From: Orenia metallireducens
Lineage (GTDB): Bacteria; Bacillota; Halanaerobiia; Halobacteroidales; Halobacteroidaceae
Assembly: GCF_003001995.1 (NCBI RefSeq)
Contig: NZ_PVNB01000013.1
Location: 1 to 64,000 of the forward strand
Direction: 5' to 3'
DNA: 64,000 bases
The first letter of the stretch is position 1; the number at the start of each line of letters is the position of its first letter. The position numbers and the translations under genes were made by a program. The notes beneath the pieces were generated by a model, which ran no database searches, had not been told where the DNA came from, and was given only the letters and a program-made list of their open reading frames with translations. Of the stretch, positions 55,181 through 64,000 are shown piece after piece.

Positions 55181-55372
55181 ATGTTCAAATTCAAAAATGA
55201 TGATGACTCTTCACAAGAGCCTATAGATGATAGTCAGAAAAGTAATTATAATCCCTTTACATTATTTTTAATTTTAATCTTATTAATACTAGCCGATCCT
55301 AATGCCTACTCCTTAGATTTCTTAACAGATTTTCAAAATAAACTCCAACAGCTTTATAGAAAAAAGAAATAA
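55181..55372 (+). CDS. Small membrane protein, 63 residues
   Basis: The protein has an acidic N-terminus (KNDDDSSQEPIDDSQ), one central helix (PFTLFLILILLILADPNAY) and a basic tail ending YRKKK. ATG follows AAGGAGGTCTAATT, an excellent ribosome-binding site, and the gene is the only plus-strand coding unit in its surroundings. It diverges from pheA. No family is recognised; small spore or envelope proteins can look like this. Confidence 0.75.
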   Translation: MFKFKNDDDSSQEPIDDSQKSNYNPFTLFLILILLILADPNAYSLDFLTDFQNKLQQLYRKKK

Positions 55373-55393
55373 CCCCTCTAAAGCCAATTATTT

Positions 55394-55447
55394 AGGTATT
55401 GGGAATTGAACTTCAGAAGATACCAAATCATGGAGAACCCAATACCT
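55394..55447 (+). terminator. Possible terminator of the small plus-strand gene
   Basis: AGGTATTGGG and CCCAATACCT pair around a 34-nt loop, followed by TTTAAT. A long loop lowers confidence. Confidence 0.4.
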
Positions 55448-55505
55448 TTAATATTAGAATCCTAAAATAAGTTATTAAAACACTAGAATAATTCTATAAA
55501 TACAA

Positions 55506-56348
55506 TTATTGAAAGAATAAAGCTACAGTCCCTGGTCCTGCATGACTTCCTACAGCAGCTCCAATATCTGTAATGATAATATCTTTAATACTATACTCTT
55601 GCTTAAGCTTAGTTGCTATCTTATTAGCAAGTTCACTATTATCAGCATGCCCAATTCCAATTAGCTCCTCTTGTAATAACTCCACTCTCTCTTTAAAGGT
55701 ATCGAGTATATATTTAATAGAACGCTTCTCACCTCTGACCTTGGCTAAAGGGACAAGCTTTCCTTCAGAATCCACCTCTGCCATAGGAATGATATTTAAC
55801 AATGATCCTATAAATGCCTGAGTAGATGAGATTCTCCCCCCTTTTTTTAGCATCTCCAAAGAACCAATAGCCACTATATGCTTCATCTTACTGATAGTTT
55901 CCTCAACTTTAGAGATAATCATATCCGTAGACTCGCCTTCCTCCAGTAACCTAGCTGCCTTTAAAACTATTAATCCTAAACCTAAAGAGGCAGCCTTAGA
56001 ATCGATTACAGTAACTTTATCCTCTCCCAAAACCTTCTGTGCCATCTTAGCAGAGTTATAAATTCCACTTAGTTGCGAAGAGAAGCTAATATAAACAAGC
56101 TCTTGATACTCCTCTAATATTCTTTTGAATTCTTCTTCAAAGGTATAAGGATTAATCATAGAAGTCAACGGACTGAGATCCTCTGTTTTCAATTTGTTAT
56201 AAAACTCTAATGGAGTAATATCTTCTCCATCCTTATAATTTTTATCCCCCAATTTGACAGGAATAGGTATTACCTTTATATCATAGCGCTCAATTAATTC
56301 CTTACTCAAATCAGCACCACTGTCTGTTACAAGCTTAATACTCTTCAT
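55506..56348 (-). CDS. DegV family fatty-acid-binding protein
   Basis: The 280-residue protein shows LVTDSGADLSKELI, TSMINPYTFEEEF, ISFSSQLSGIYNSA, VTVIDSKAASLGLG and GAAVGSHAGPGTVALFF, the full DegV pattern. DegV proteins bind fatty acids and act as FakB-type subunits that present them to the kinase FakA. No fakA is nearby. ATG follows AAGGAGGATG. Confidence 0.93.
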   Translation of the reverse strand: MKSIKLVTDSGADLSKELIERYDIKVIPIPVKLGDKNYKDGEDITPLEFYNKLKTEDLSPLTSMINPYTFEEEFKRILEEYQELVYISFSSQLSGIYNSAKMAQKVLGEDKVTVIDSKAASLGLGLIVLKAARLLEEGESTDMIISKVEETISKMKHIVAIGSLEMLKKGGRISSTQAFIGSLLNIIPMAEVDSEGKLVPLAKVRGEKRSIKYILDTFKERVELLQEELIGIGHADNSELANKIATKLKQEYSIKDIIITDIGAAVGSHAGPGTVALFFQ

Positions 56349-56518
56349 ATCATCCTCCTTACAAAACCTTGAAAAATGACTTATTATTAATTATACACTC
56401 AAAGATTGACTAGTACAAATATTAGCTTATACTTTAATTTTATCCGATATAATTTAATATATTCTACATTACTCTTAAACTTTTACTCATATGTAGCTAA
56501 TTAATTTTAATATATAAC

Positions 56519-56547
56519 AAAACCTCCGCTAGATAGCGGAGGTTTTT
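56519..56547 (-). terminator. Terminator of rnpB
   Basis: AACCTCCGCT and AGCGGAGGTT form a 10-bp GC-rich stem around AGAT, flanked by T residues on both strands. It lies ~20 bp past the RNase P RNA 3' end. Confidence 0.8.
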
Positions 56548-56565
56548 AGATAATATTTAACAAAT

Positions 56566-56927
<362 letters not shown>

Positions 56928-56945
56928 ATTTAATTATCGTTTTAG

Positions 56946-56974
56946 ATTATAACATCTTTAATGATGGTTGTCAA
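56946..56974 (-). promoter_or_regulatory. Promoter of rnpB
   Basis: TTGACA (56969-56974) and TATAAT (56946-56951) are perfect consensus boxes with 17-bp spacing, about 19 bp before the RNA 5' end. Confidence 0.85.
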
Positions 56975-57072
56975 TAAAGAGAAATGCTTTTATCTCCTTG
57001 ACGACAAGTTATATAATATCACTTAGTATCTATGAAGTCAATAGTTTTATAGATACATTTTTTTACAATTAA

Positions 57073-57369
57073 CCTACGAGTTCTTTGAACTCGACCTGAT
57101 GGAAAAACCCCCGACCGAGTTTTTATCAATATTTATAACATTTTATTAATTAGAACTTTTTAACCTTATATTCTGCTTCTCTCTATATTATGACCCTACG
57201 AGTTCTTTGAACTCTTCGTGATGGAAAAACTCCCGACCGAGTTTTTATCAATATTTATAACATTTTATTAATTAGAACTTTTTAACCTTATATTCTGCTT
57301 CTCTCTATATTATGACCCTACGAGTTCTTTGAACTCTTCGTGATGGAAAAACTCCCGACCGAGTTTTTC
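57073..57369. repeat. 122-bp tandem repeat with three terminator-like hairpins
   Basis: Units start at 57073, 57195 and 57317 (period 122 bp). Each has CCTACGAGTTCTTTGAACTC, which includes GAGTTC/GAACTC, then AAAACTCCCGACCGAGTTTT (a hairpin followed by T). The first two are followed by the same 72-bp spacer. Copies 2 and 3 are almost identical, copy 1 has a few changes. Copy 3 abuts the stop of the zinc-ribbon gene, so the original terminator has been triplicated. Confidence 0.85.
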
Positions 57370-58083
57370 CTATCTTCTCCAGTAAAGTATCCTACCACAG
57401 TTTTCACAGTAGACTATCTCTTCACTAGACTTGACCTCTTCTACTAGATTGACCGGTAATAACATCCTACAGCCCATACAATAACCATCAGATACCTCTA
57501 CAACTACCCGCCCCCTCTTCCTACGATATAAGTCCTCATATTTCGAGATCATTTCATCCTCTAACTTATCAAATATATCTTCTTTAGCCGAATTCACTCT
57601 ATCAAGCTCTTGATTTATTTTAGTATTACCTTCTTGGTAATCTTCCTCTAGCTTTATCAACTCTTCTTGCTTACTATCTAAATTCTCTCTTAAAGATAAT
57701 AATTCATCCTCTTTTGCTTCTAACTCTAGCATCAACTCTAATAATTCATCCTCTAGCTCTTTCTTACTCTCCAATGTAGTATCTAATTTTTCTTGCAACT
57801 TCTGTAGCTCTTTGGGATTAGAAGTAGCTCCACTATAAAGCTGTTGTTGATAGTCTTTCTCTTTTCTTATCAAACGGGCATCTTTAAATTCCTCTTCCTT
57901 AATCTGATGCTTTAAATCCTCCACTTCTTTATTCTTCTGACTCCAATCTTTTTTTATACTAAGTACAGCCTCTTTTAAAATGTTAATCTCTCCAACGATA
58001 TCATCTTCCTCAATACTCTTTTTCAACCCTTTATCCTCTTTATCTAATTTTTCTAATTGATATAATAGTTCCAAAGTAGCCAT
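57370..58083 (-). CDS. C4-type zinc ribbon / coiled-coil protein (DUF164, CdsZ-like)
   Basis: The 237-residue protein is a long coiled coil (~10-185; EEDELLSLRENLDSKQEELI) ending in a zinc ribbon, CMGCRMLL and CENCGRIL, with four cysteines. ATG 58083 is chosen since GGGAGGGGTAAGA precedes it; five codons upstream another in-frame start is poorer. It follows nif3, as in most Firmicutes. Role is not established, possibly RNA or ribosome related. Confidence 0.88.
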   Translation of the reverse strand: MATLELLYQLEKLDKEDKGLKKSIEEDDIVGEINILKEAVLSIKKDWSQKNKEVEDLKHQIKEEEFKDARLIRKEKDYQQQLYSGATSNPKELQKLQEKLDTTLESKKELEDELLELMLELEAKEDELLSLRENLDSKQEELIKLEEDYQEGNTKINQELDRVNSAKEDIFDKLEDEMISKYEDLYRRKRGRVVVEVSDGYCMGCRMLLPVNLVEEVKSSEEIVYCENCGRILYWRR

Positions 58084-58147
58084 TCTTACCCCTCCCAATT
58101 TATAATATAAATCAGCCTTAATCTAAAAATATCTTTATCATATAGAA

Positions 58148-58177
58148 AAAAGTAGGTCGCTAAAACGACCTACTTTT
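58148..58177 (-). terminator. Terminator of nif3
   Basis: AAAAGTAGGTCG and CGACCTACTTTT form a perfect 12-bp stem around six bases, followed by TT on the minus strand. It overlaps the stop codon at 58176. Confidence 0.75.
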
Positions 58178-59294
58178 AAACTATTCTAACAGGATTAGTA
58201 TTAATTTGTGACTTTACAATCTCCACATCTAAATTATCATTAGCTGTCTTTTCTACTAAATATGATACTACAGCATCTCTCATAATCTGCTCAGTTTCAT
58301 AATGACCAGCATCTATCAATGTTAATCCCTCTTCTAATACTAGCTGAGCATCATGGTATTTAACATCTCCAGTTACCAATACATCTGCACCTTTAAAGGA
58401 TGCAGTTTTAATCAAATCAGCTCCACTACCACTACAGATGGCAACCTTTTTAATTTCAGTATTATCTTCACCTACTACCTTAACACTATCTATATTTAGA
58501 GCATCTTTAACACCTTGCACATAATCTTTTAATAAGATACTCTCCTCTAAATATCCAATTCTACCTATTCCAAAAGCTTGACCTTTATTATCTACAGGAT
58601 AGATATCATAGGCTACCTCTTCATAAGGGTGAGCCTTAACCATTTTATTGATAACCCTACTTAAAATCTTAGCTGGTACAATAGTCTCTAAGCGATATTC
58701 TTCAACCTCACTTAACTCATCTTTAGTCCCTATATAAGGATTGCTACCTGCTAAAGGTCTATAGCTACCAGTACCTTTTTGCTCAAAGAAACAGTCACTA
58801 TAATTACCAATCCAACCTGCTCCTGCTCTACCCATAGCCTCCTTGACCTCAGATATAGAATCCTCTGGTACAAAAACAACTACCTTCTTTAAGTCTTCAA
58901 CTTCAGTCACCTTTAAAATCTCGGTATTAACTAAGCCTAATCTCTTAGCCAACAAATCATTTAACCCATCTCCTGCTATATCATAATTGGTGTGGGCTAC
59001 ATAAATAGCAATATCATGCTTAATTGCTTTTTGAATTATCTTACCTAAAGGAGTATTGAATCTAATATTAGAAATCCCTTTAAAGATAACAGGATGATGA
59101 GCAACAATTAAATCCACATCAGAATCTATAGCCTCTTTAACTACTTCTTCAGTTACATCTAAAGTAACCAAGACCCTACTTACATCCTGATTATAATCAC
59201 CAAGCTGTAAACCTATATTATCCCAATCATAGGCTAAGTGCTTAGGTGCTAAGTTATTTATTAAATTAGTTATTTGTTGTAGTTTTACAGACAT
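58176..59294 (-). CDS. Nif3-like dinuclear metal center protein (DUF34)
   Basis: The 372-residue protein has the metal motifs VDLIVAHHPVIFKG, VAHTNYDIAGDGLN and TGDVKYHDAQ with DAGHYETE near the end, and the central insertion domain of the long bacterial form. It is called GTP cyclohydrolase 1 type 2 in some databases; true function is unsettled. It begins 39 bp past trmK. Confidence 0.93.
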   Translation of the reverse strand: MSVKLQQITNLINNLAPKHLAYDWDNIGLQLGDYNQDVSRVLVTLDVTEEVVKEAIDSDVDLIVAHHPVIFKGISNIRFNTPLGKIIQKAIKHDIAIYVAHTNYDIAGDGLNDLLAKRLGLVNTEILKVTEVEDLKKVVVFVPEDSISEVKEAMGRAGAGWIGNYSDCFFEQKGTGSYRPLAGSNPYIGTKDELSEVEEYRLETIVPAKILSRVINKMVKAHPYEEVAYDIYPVDNKGQAFGIGRIGYLEESILLKDYVQGVKDALNIDSVKVVGEDNTEIKKVAICSGSGADLIKTASFKGADVLVTGDVKYHDAQLVLEEGLTLIDAGHYETEQIMRDAVVSYLVEKTANDNLDVEIVKSQINTNPVRIV

Positions 59295-59333
59295 CCTATA
59301 CCTCCTTAATAGAGAAACTATTAAATCACTTAT

Positions 59334-60023
59334 TTATCTCTCCATCTTTAACTCTATTTCTTCTAATCTCTTAATTCTCCTCTTTAAAATTTCAATTTTT
59401 TGATTATCAGGAGAATTATCAGCAATTTTACTGATTATCTGCTGCCATTGATCCTTCAATTCAGTGAAATACTCTTCTAATAAACTATCCTTATTCTTAA
59501 GTAAAACAGGTCCTATCTCTAATACAAAATCATCCTTTATCTCCATCTTACCCGGCTGAGCTACAATAATCTGATAAAGCTTATCATCCTCTTTGACCAA
59601 AGTCTCATCAACAATTTTAAAATTATTCTCTACCAACCATTTCCGTAAAGATGATGAACCAGCCATCGGTTGCAAGACCAATCTCTCTAACCTCTGAGCT
59701 AAATCATAATCATCCTCTAAAATACCAATAATAGTCCTACTACCCATCCCTGCAATCACAACTTGGTCAACTTCATCTTTGTCTAGAACCGATAAGCCTG
59801 AACCCTGCCTAACCTCAACTCTATCTTCAACTCCAGCCTGCTGAATATGCTTTAAAGCAGCCTGACAGGGCTGTTTGTTATAATCACTTGCTATGATCTT
59901 ATTAGAACTTGTATTTTCTGCAAGATAGATTGGTAAATATCCATGGTCAGTCCCTACATCAATTACTCTAGTTGGTAAAATCAATAAATCTACTATCTTA
60001 GCTAATCTCGGTGATAATCTCAT
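59334..60023 (-). CDS. trmK: tRNA (adenine22-N1)-methyltransferase
   Basis: The 229-residue SAM enzyme methylates A22 of some tRNAs. It shows motif I VIDVGTDHGYLPIYLAEN and VVIAGMGSRTIIGIL. The sigma factor-trmK-nif3 order is the Firmicute standard. Here a tRNA-Asn gene stands just upstream. Confidence 0.94.
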   Translation of the reverse strand: MRLSPRLAKIVDLLILPTRVIDVGTDHGYLPIYLAENTSSNKIIASDYNKQPCQAALKHIQQAGVEDRVEVRQGSGLSVLDKDEVDQVVIAGMGSRTIIGILEDDYDLAQRLERLVLQPMAGSSSLRKWLVENNFKIVDETLVKEDDKLYQIIVAQPGKMEIKDDFVLEIGPVLLKNKDSLLEEYFTELKDQWQQIISKIADNSPDNQKIEILKRRIKRLEEIELKMER

Positions 60024-60086
60024 AATTTACTCCTTATATGTAATCTATTCTTTATTCTTCCTAAAGTTTACTATAATTATTAAAAA

Positions 60087-60110
60087 ACCTTACTACAAAT
60101 GTAGTAAGGT
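60087..60110 (-). terminator. Terminator of tRNA-Asn
   Basis: ACCTTACTACA and TGTAGTAAGGT form an 11-bp stem with almost no loop, followed by TTTTTTAA on the minus strand, ~80 bp past the tRNA. Confidence 0.75.
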
Positions 60111-60191
60111 AGAGATTTTTAACTTATTAGAGGTTTTATATGCTTTAAAAATCTTCAATTCTAATTTATGTAAATCATTGTAAAAAAATAA

Positions 60192-60267
60192 TGGCTCCCC
60201 GAGCAGGACTCGAACCTGCGACTCGATGGTTAACAGCCATCTGCTCTACCAACTGAGCTATCGGGGA
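60192..60267 (-). tRNA. tRNA-Asn (anticodon GTT)
   Basis: The 76-nt gene runs from TCCCCGA through D-loop AGCTCAGTTGGTAGAGC, anticodon arm ATGGCTGTTAACCAT and T-arm GCAGGTTCGAGTCCTGC to TCGGGGAG and an encoded CCA. Acceptor pairs TCCCCGA/TCGGGGA are perfect. Confidence 0.97.
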
Positions 60268-60381
60268 ACATCAACAATTAGAATTATATATCAAAGATAT
60301 CTAAATTTCAACTTCCATTTAAAGCAAATGGAAATAATAATCCATAATTAATGATTAATCTCTAATTATATCTCTTATTAT

Positions 60382-61467
60382 CTATGTTAAATAATCTTTA
60401 AGTTTCTTACTTCTACTTGGATGTCTCAGCTTTCTTAAGGCTTTAGCTTCAATTTGTCGAATTCTCTCTCTAGTAACCCCGAATTCCTTTCCTACTTCCT
60501 CTAAGGTACGAGAACGTCCATCCTCAATACCAAATCTCAATTCTAGAACCCTCTTTTCACGATCTGTTAAAGTATCCAATACACCATCTAATTGCTCTTG
60601 TAATAACATAAATGATGCTGCTACAGATGGTTCTGGAGCATCCTCATCTTCAATAAAGTCACCCAAATAGCTGTCCTCTTCTTCACCAATTGGAGTCTCT
60701 AAAGATACAGGCTCTTGAGCAATCTTCTTAATTTCACGTACCTTATCCTCAGTAATATCCATCTCATTAGCAATTTCCTCTACAGTTGGCTCACGGCCCA
60801 ACTCTTGTACTAAGTGACGAGATACTCTAATTAATTTATTGATTGTCTCTACCATATGAACAGGGACTCTAATTGTTCTAGCTTGGTCAGCAATAGAGCG
60901 GGTAATAGCCTGTCTAATCCACCAAGTAGCATAGGTACTGAACTTATATCCTTTTCTATAATCAAACTTCTCTACAGCTTTAATCAAACCTAAATTACCT
61001 TCTTGGATTAAATCTAAAAACAACATTCCTCTACCAACATACTTTTTAGCAATACTTACTACTAATCTTAAGTTAGCAGCAGCTAATCTCTGCTTAGCAT
61101 ATTCTTCGCCCTCTTCCATCCTTTTAGCCAAGTCCTTCTCTTCGTCAGCAGTTAATAGTGGAACCTTTCCTATCTCCTTAAGATACATCTTTACTGGATC
61201 ATCTAATGATACTCCACTTGGAATACTTAAATCCAATTCTACCTCATCATTGTCATCTTCATCATCATCTATATTATCATTATCATCATCTTTAACTTCA
61301 ATCCCCATTGAGGAGAAACTTTCATAAATCTCTTCGATTTGATCAGTGTCCAAATCTACTTCAGATAACGCATCCATTATCTCTTGATAGCTTATTTCAC
61401 CTTCTTTTTTACCTTTAGCAATCAAAGTTCTAACTTTTTCTTGAACTGCACTCTTATCTACAGACAT
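60382..61467 (-). CDS. rpoD: RNA polymerase primary sigma factor
   Basis: The 361-residue sigma-70 (SigA) has an acidic linker (~55-75), region 1.2 ([17 protein letters not shown]), region 2 ([19 protein letters not shown]), region 3 and region 4.2 ([20 protein letters not shown]). It directs the housekeeping promoters of TTGACA/TATAAT type seen in this window. The ATG shares one base with the dnaG stop codon (TAATG). Confidence 0.97.
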   Translation of the reverse strand: MSVDKSAVQEKVRTLIAKGKKEGEISYQEIMDALSEVDLDTDQIEEIYESFSSMGIEVKDDDNDNIDDDEDDNDEVELDLSIPSGVSLDDPVKMYLKEIGKVPLLTADEEKDLAKRMEEGEEYAKQRLAAANLRLVVSIAKKYVGRGMLFLDLIQEGNLGLIKAVEKFDYRKGYKFSTYATWWIRQAITRSIADQARTIRVPVHMVETINKLIRVSRHLVQELGREPTVEEIANEMDITEDKVREIKKIAQEPVSLETPIGEEEDSYLGDFIEDEDAPEPSVAASFMLLQEQLDGVLDTLTDREKRVLELRFGIEDGRSRTLEEVGKEFGVTRERIRQIEAKALRKLRHPSRSKKLKDYLT

Positions 61468-63287
61468 TAATTCCCCTCCCTTCTCAACAATTGTACCTCT
61501 TTCATCAATTCCATCTGTTTAGTAAAATTTCCACTCTTTTCTGCTTTTTTTATTTCTGCATTTAGCCTTTCTATTCTCATTTCTCTTTGATACCCCTTTA
61601 TTGTTTCAATATAATCACTTATAGTCTTCTCAGTATCATCTAAAAAATCATTATCTTTTATGGATAACTCCAATAATAAATTCTTAGCATCATTATTGGT
61701 TATAGTCTGTAAAATTTGATTAATCTCTAAAGTATTATGTTCATGATAAAATTCAAAAATTCTAGTAAACAACTCCCTATGCTCCTTCTTAGCTAAATCA
61801 TCAATCTCTAATTGAGACTTTAAGCTGCTAATAAGATTGGGATTTTTAAAGATAATACTTAATAGCTCTTTAATAGCTTTTAAGTATTTAATTAATCTAG
61901 AATCATTTAAAGCATCGGCTAATTCTCTCTCAGTATTTATATTATTCCTATAATTACTCTTTCTATCCTGACCCCTCATCTTAAATTTATATTTATCAAT
62001 CTCTTTTCTTAGTACACCTTCACTTGTTCTTAATCTTTCTGAAATTTTCTTACAATATTCATCTAATTCAACCTTATTTTTGACCTTTGCTAAAACAGCT
62101 ACAATTTCTTTAACTGCTATTATCTTATCATCAACATCCTCTAAGCTTCTTCCTCTTAAAATATTACTGATTTTAAAATCTATTAATGTTTCTGCCTGTG
62201 ACTGACTTTTAGCAAAGCCTTCTTTTCCTTCAGCCTTAATAAATTCGTCAGGGTCTAAATCTTTGGGTAATATGATTACTTTTACTTCTAATCCCTCTTC
62301 TTTTAAGATATCTAAGCCTCTTAAAGTAGCTTTAGCTCCTGCAGTATCTGAATCATATGCTATATAAACCGTATTAGCATATCTTTTTAATAATTTAGCT
62401 TGCTCACTGGTCAATGAAGTACCCAAAGAAGCTACCACATTCTTGATTCCATATTGGTAAGCTGTAATCACATCGGTATAGCCTTCTACTATAATTGCTT
62501 GATTACTCTGCTGTATGAATTTTTTAGCTAAATTGAGTCCATATAAATTTTTACTCTTATCAAAGATAATTGTATCAGGAGAATTTAAGTACTTGGGTTG
62601 ATTAACATCCTCTATAATTCTACCACCAAATCCGATAACTTGTCCTTGATGATTGCTGATAGTAAAGATAACACGGTTACGAAACCGATCATAATAACCA
62701 GTGTTATTTTTCCTTGCTAAAATCAGACCCGACTCTAGTAATAATTTATCAGAATACCCCTTATTCTTTAAAAACCTATATAAAGCCTCCCAACGATCAG
62801 GCGCAAAACCTAGCTGAAATTCCTCAACAATATCATTCCCAAAACCACGTTGCTTTAAATAATTATTGCCATTTTCCCCTATATCAGAGCTTGTCAAAAG
62901 GTAATTATAAAAACGGGCAGTTAATTCATGTATCTGCAGCAACTTCTTTTTCTTATCAAACTTCTCCTTAGCTTGGGGATTGGCTTTGTGTTCAGGAAGG
63001 CTCAATCCAGCTCTATTAGCTAAAGACTTAACGGCTTCTCTAAAATCAATTCCTTCCACACCCATTATAAAGTTGAAGATATCTCCTCCAACTCCACAAC
63101 CAAAGCAATAGTATAGCTGTTGCTCAGGATTTACAAAGAAAGAAGGAGTATTTTCATCATGAAAAGGACATAATCCTTTGTAACTCTTTCCTGAATGTTC
63201 CAATCTAGTATAATCCGATATAATATCGATTATGTCATTATTAAAACGAACCTGCTCTATAAAATCCTCACTATAAGCAAAACTCAA
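61467..63287 (-). CDS. dnaG: DNA primase
   Basis: The 606-residue primase makes RNA primers at the replication fork. It has a CHC2 zinc finger ([14 protein letters not shown] and CFGCGVGGD), the Toprim domain ([33 protein letters not shown]) and a C-terminal helicase-binding region. Start follows AAAAGAG. It overlaps rpoD by one base, the standard macromolecular-synthesis operon. Confidence 0.97.
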   Translation of the reverse strand: MSFAYSEDFIEQVRFNNDIIDIISDYTRLEHSGKSYKGLCPFHDENTPSFFVNPEQQLYYCFGCGVGGDIFNFIMGVEGIDFREAVKSLANRAGLSLPEHKANPQAKEKFDKKKKLLQIHELTARFYNYLLTSSDIGENGNNYLKQRGFGNDIVEEFQLGFAPDRWEALYRFLKNKGYSDKLLLESGLILARKNNTGYYDRFRNRVIFTISNHQGQVIGFGGRIIEDVNQPKYLNSPDTIIFDKSKNLYGLNLAKKFIQQSNQAIIVEGYTDVITAYQYGIKNVVASLGTSLTSEQAKLLKRYANTVYIAYDSDTAGAKATLRGLDILKEEGLEVKVIILPKDLDPDEFIKAEGKEGFAKSQSQAETLIDFKISNILRGRSLEDVDDKIIAVKEIVAVLAKVKNKVELDEYCKKISERLRTSEGVLRKEIDKYKFKMRGQDRKSNYRNNINTERELADALNDSRLIKYLKAIKELLSIIFKNPNLISSLKSQLEIDDLAKKEHRELFTRIFEFYHEHNTLEINQILQTITNNDAKNLLLELSIKDNDFLDDTEKTISDYIETIKGYQREMRIERLNAEIKKAEKSGNFTKQMELMKEVQLLRREGN

Positions 63288-63528
63288 CTCTTTTCACCCT
63301 CTAGCTTAAATGATATCTTCTAATTTCATGTAGCATATAACTTGATAAAGTAGCTGCTCTAGACTACTTAAGCTCAGCTATATTCACCCAATAAACAAAA
63401 TTAAACTCAGCACTGAACAAATTCCCTTAACCTATCTATAATAGAGAATGTGTAATAAATAGTTCTACACTTATTATGAAGATTATACTAAACATAGAGT
63501 CTAATAATAATTAGAAAAGCTATATTTT

Positions 63529-63969
63529 CTATCCTAATTTAGTTATTAATTCGATTAAATTAGTTTTAAAGCTTTCTCTATCCTCTTTAGAGTATTTACT
63601 CTGCTTTGAGATATAACTTCCCTGTCGTCTTAATTTGGCAGCTAAATGCCTTTTAGCTAATAGGTAATCTATCTTATCTCTAGTAAAGACTCTGCCATCA
63701 AAGGAGAGTGCAGATGCCCTCTTAGCTAAAATTAAAGAAGCTAAACCATAATCATTAGTTATAACTATATCTCCAGCTTTAACTTGATTAACTATCTTCA
63801 TATCCACTTCTTGATAGTTACTGTCAACAGTTATATATTCAACATCTTCTCTATTGTCAGTCCAATGGGCAGTGCTTATAAAAATTATCACCTTAACCTT
63901 ATACCTTGCTGAAACTTCAGAAATAGTCTCTTTGACTGGACATGCATCTCCATCAACTAAAATTTTCAT
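63529..63969 (-). CDS. YaiI/YqxD family (DUF188) protein
   Basis: The 146-residue protein starts MKILVDGDACPVKETI and has DIVITNDYGLASLIL and SFDGRVFTRDKIDYLLAKRH. The fold is PIN-like; function is unknown. ATG follows AAGGAG. It is the usual neighbour upstream of dnaG; 241 bp of AT-rich DNA between them hold nothing recognised. Confidence 0.92.
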   Translation of the reverse strand: MKILVDGDACPVKETISEVSARYKVKVIIFISTAHWTDNREDVEYITVDSNYQEVDMKIVNQVKAGDIVITNDYGLASLILAKRASALSFDGRVFTRDKIDYLLAKRHLAAKLRRQGSYISKQSKYSKEDRESFKTNLIELITKLG

Positions 63970-64000
63970 CCTATACTCCTTATGATTATACTTGACAGCA

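Noticed and set aside
57073-57369. CRISPR array
   Set aside because: The repeat has a 122-bp period with identical spacers and no cas genes, so it is a tandem duplication.

Overview
The window is low-GC DNA (about one third G+C by eye) with Firmicute gene order. The blocks yaiI/dnaG/rpoD/trmK/nif3, ruvA/ruvB/DUF2905/spoIID-like/queA/tgt/yajC, rnpB of the classical type and strong TTGACA/TATAAT promoters all fit. Triple-CBM pectinases, a sugar-binding protein without a lipobox, a spore-type SpoIID protein and the general protein character suggest a halophilic anaerobe of the order Halanaerobiales (for example an Orenia/Halobacteroides relative). That assignment is inference; no 16S rRNA gene is present. 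Nearly every gene lies on the minus strand.

Region 1 (about 0.5-30.3 kb) is a pectin/galacturonate utilisation island. Two paralogous secreted enzymes, each with three CBM35/CBM6-like modules and a PL10 pectate lyase, stand in tandem; one still carries a CE8 pectinesterase module, while in the other that module has been cut off by a ~221-bp partial duplication that shifts the frame. A cytoplasmic GH28 polygalacturonase, a chemoreceptor, KDPG aldolase, KDG kinase, altronate dehydratase (UxaA), glucuronate isomerase (UxaC) and tagaturonate reductase (UxaB) complete the route from pectin to pyruvate plus glyceraldehyde-3-phosphate. Around them lie two Gfo/Idh/MocA oxidoreductases, an Fe-S ene-reductase, a sugar isomerase/epimerase, a sugar ABC importer without its own ATPase, an AraC regulator and a LacI regulator. 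The 1.45-kb stretch upstream of the sugar-binding protein holds a strong promoter, two LacI-type operators, a terminator-like hairpin and two REP-like repeats.

Region 2 (30.4-44.1 kb) has a DUF3999/DUF2339 membrane pair, a peroxiredoxin, a Cache-type chemoreceptor, signal peptidase I, and the yajC-tgt-queA-spoIID-DUF2905-ruvB-ruvA block.

Region 3 (44.4-56.4 kb) contains a polar amino-acid ABC importer, an acidic membrane protein with a BofC-like C-terminus behind a Shine-Dalgarno-masking hairpin, a HAD phosphatase, a PhzF protein, a frameshifted small lipoprotein, hisC, a small membrane protein, an apparently frameshifted GNAT acetyltransferase, yebC, pheA, a small plus-strand membrane protein and a DegV protein.

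Region 4 (56.5-64 kb) is conserved housekeeping DNA: RNase P RNA, a 122-bp tandem repeat that triplicates a terminator-like hairpin, a C4 zinc-ribbon protein, nif3, trmK, tRNA-Asn, rpoD, dnaG and yaiI.

The strongest unexplained signals are RNA-level: an identical 24-nt leader element upstream of both pectinase genes that can pair with their ribosome-binding sites, with a diverged relative inside a terminator-like hairpin in the long leader of the sugar-binding-protein gene; a 16-bp hairpin masking the ribosome-binding site of the BofC-like gene; and several intergenic inverted-repeat families. No CRISPR array, prophage or intact transposase was found.
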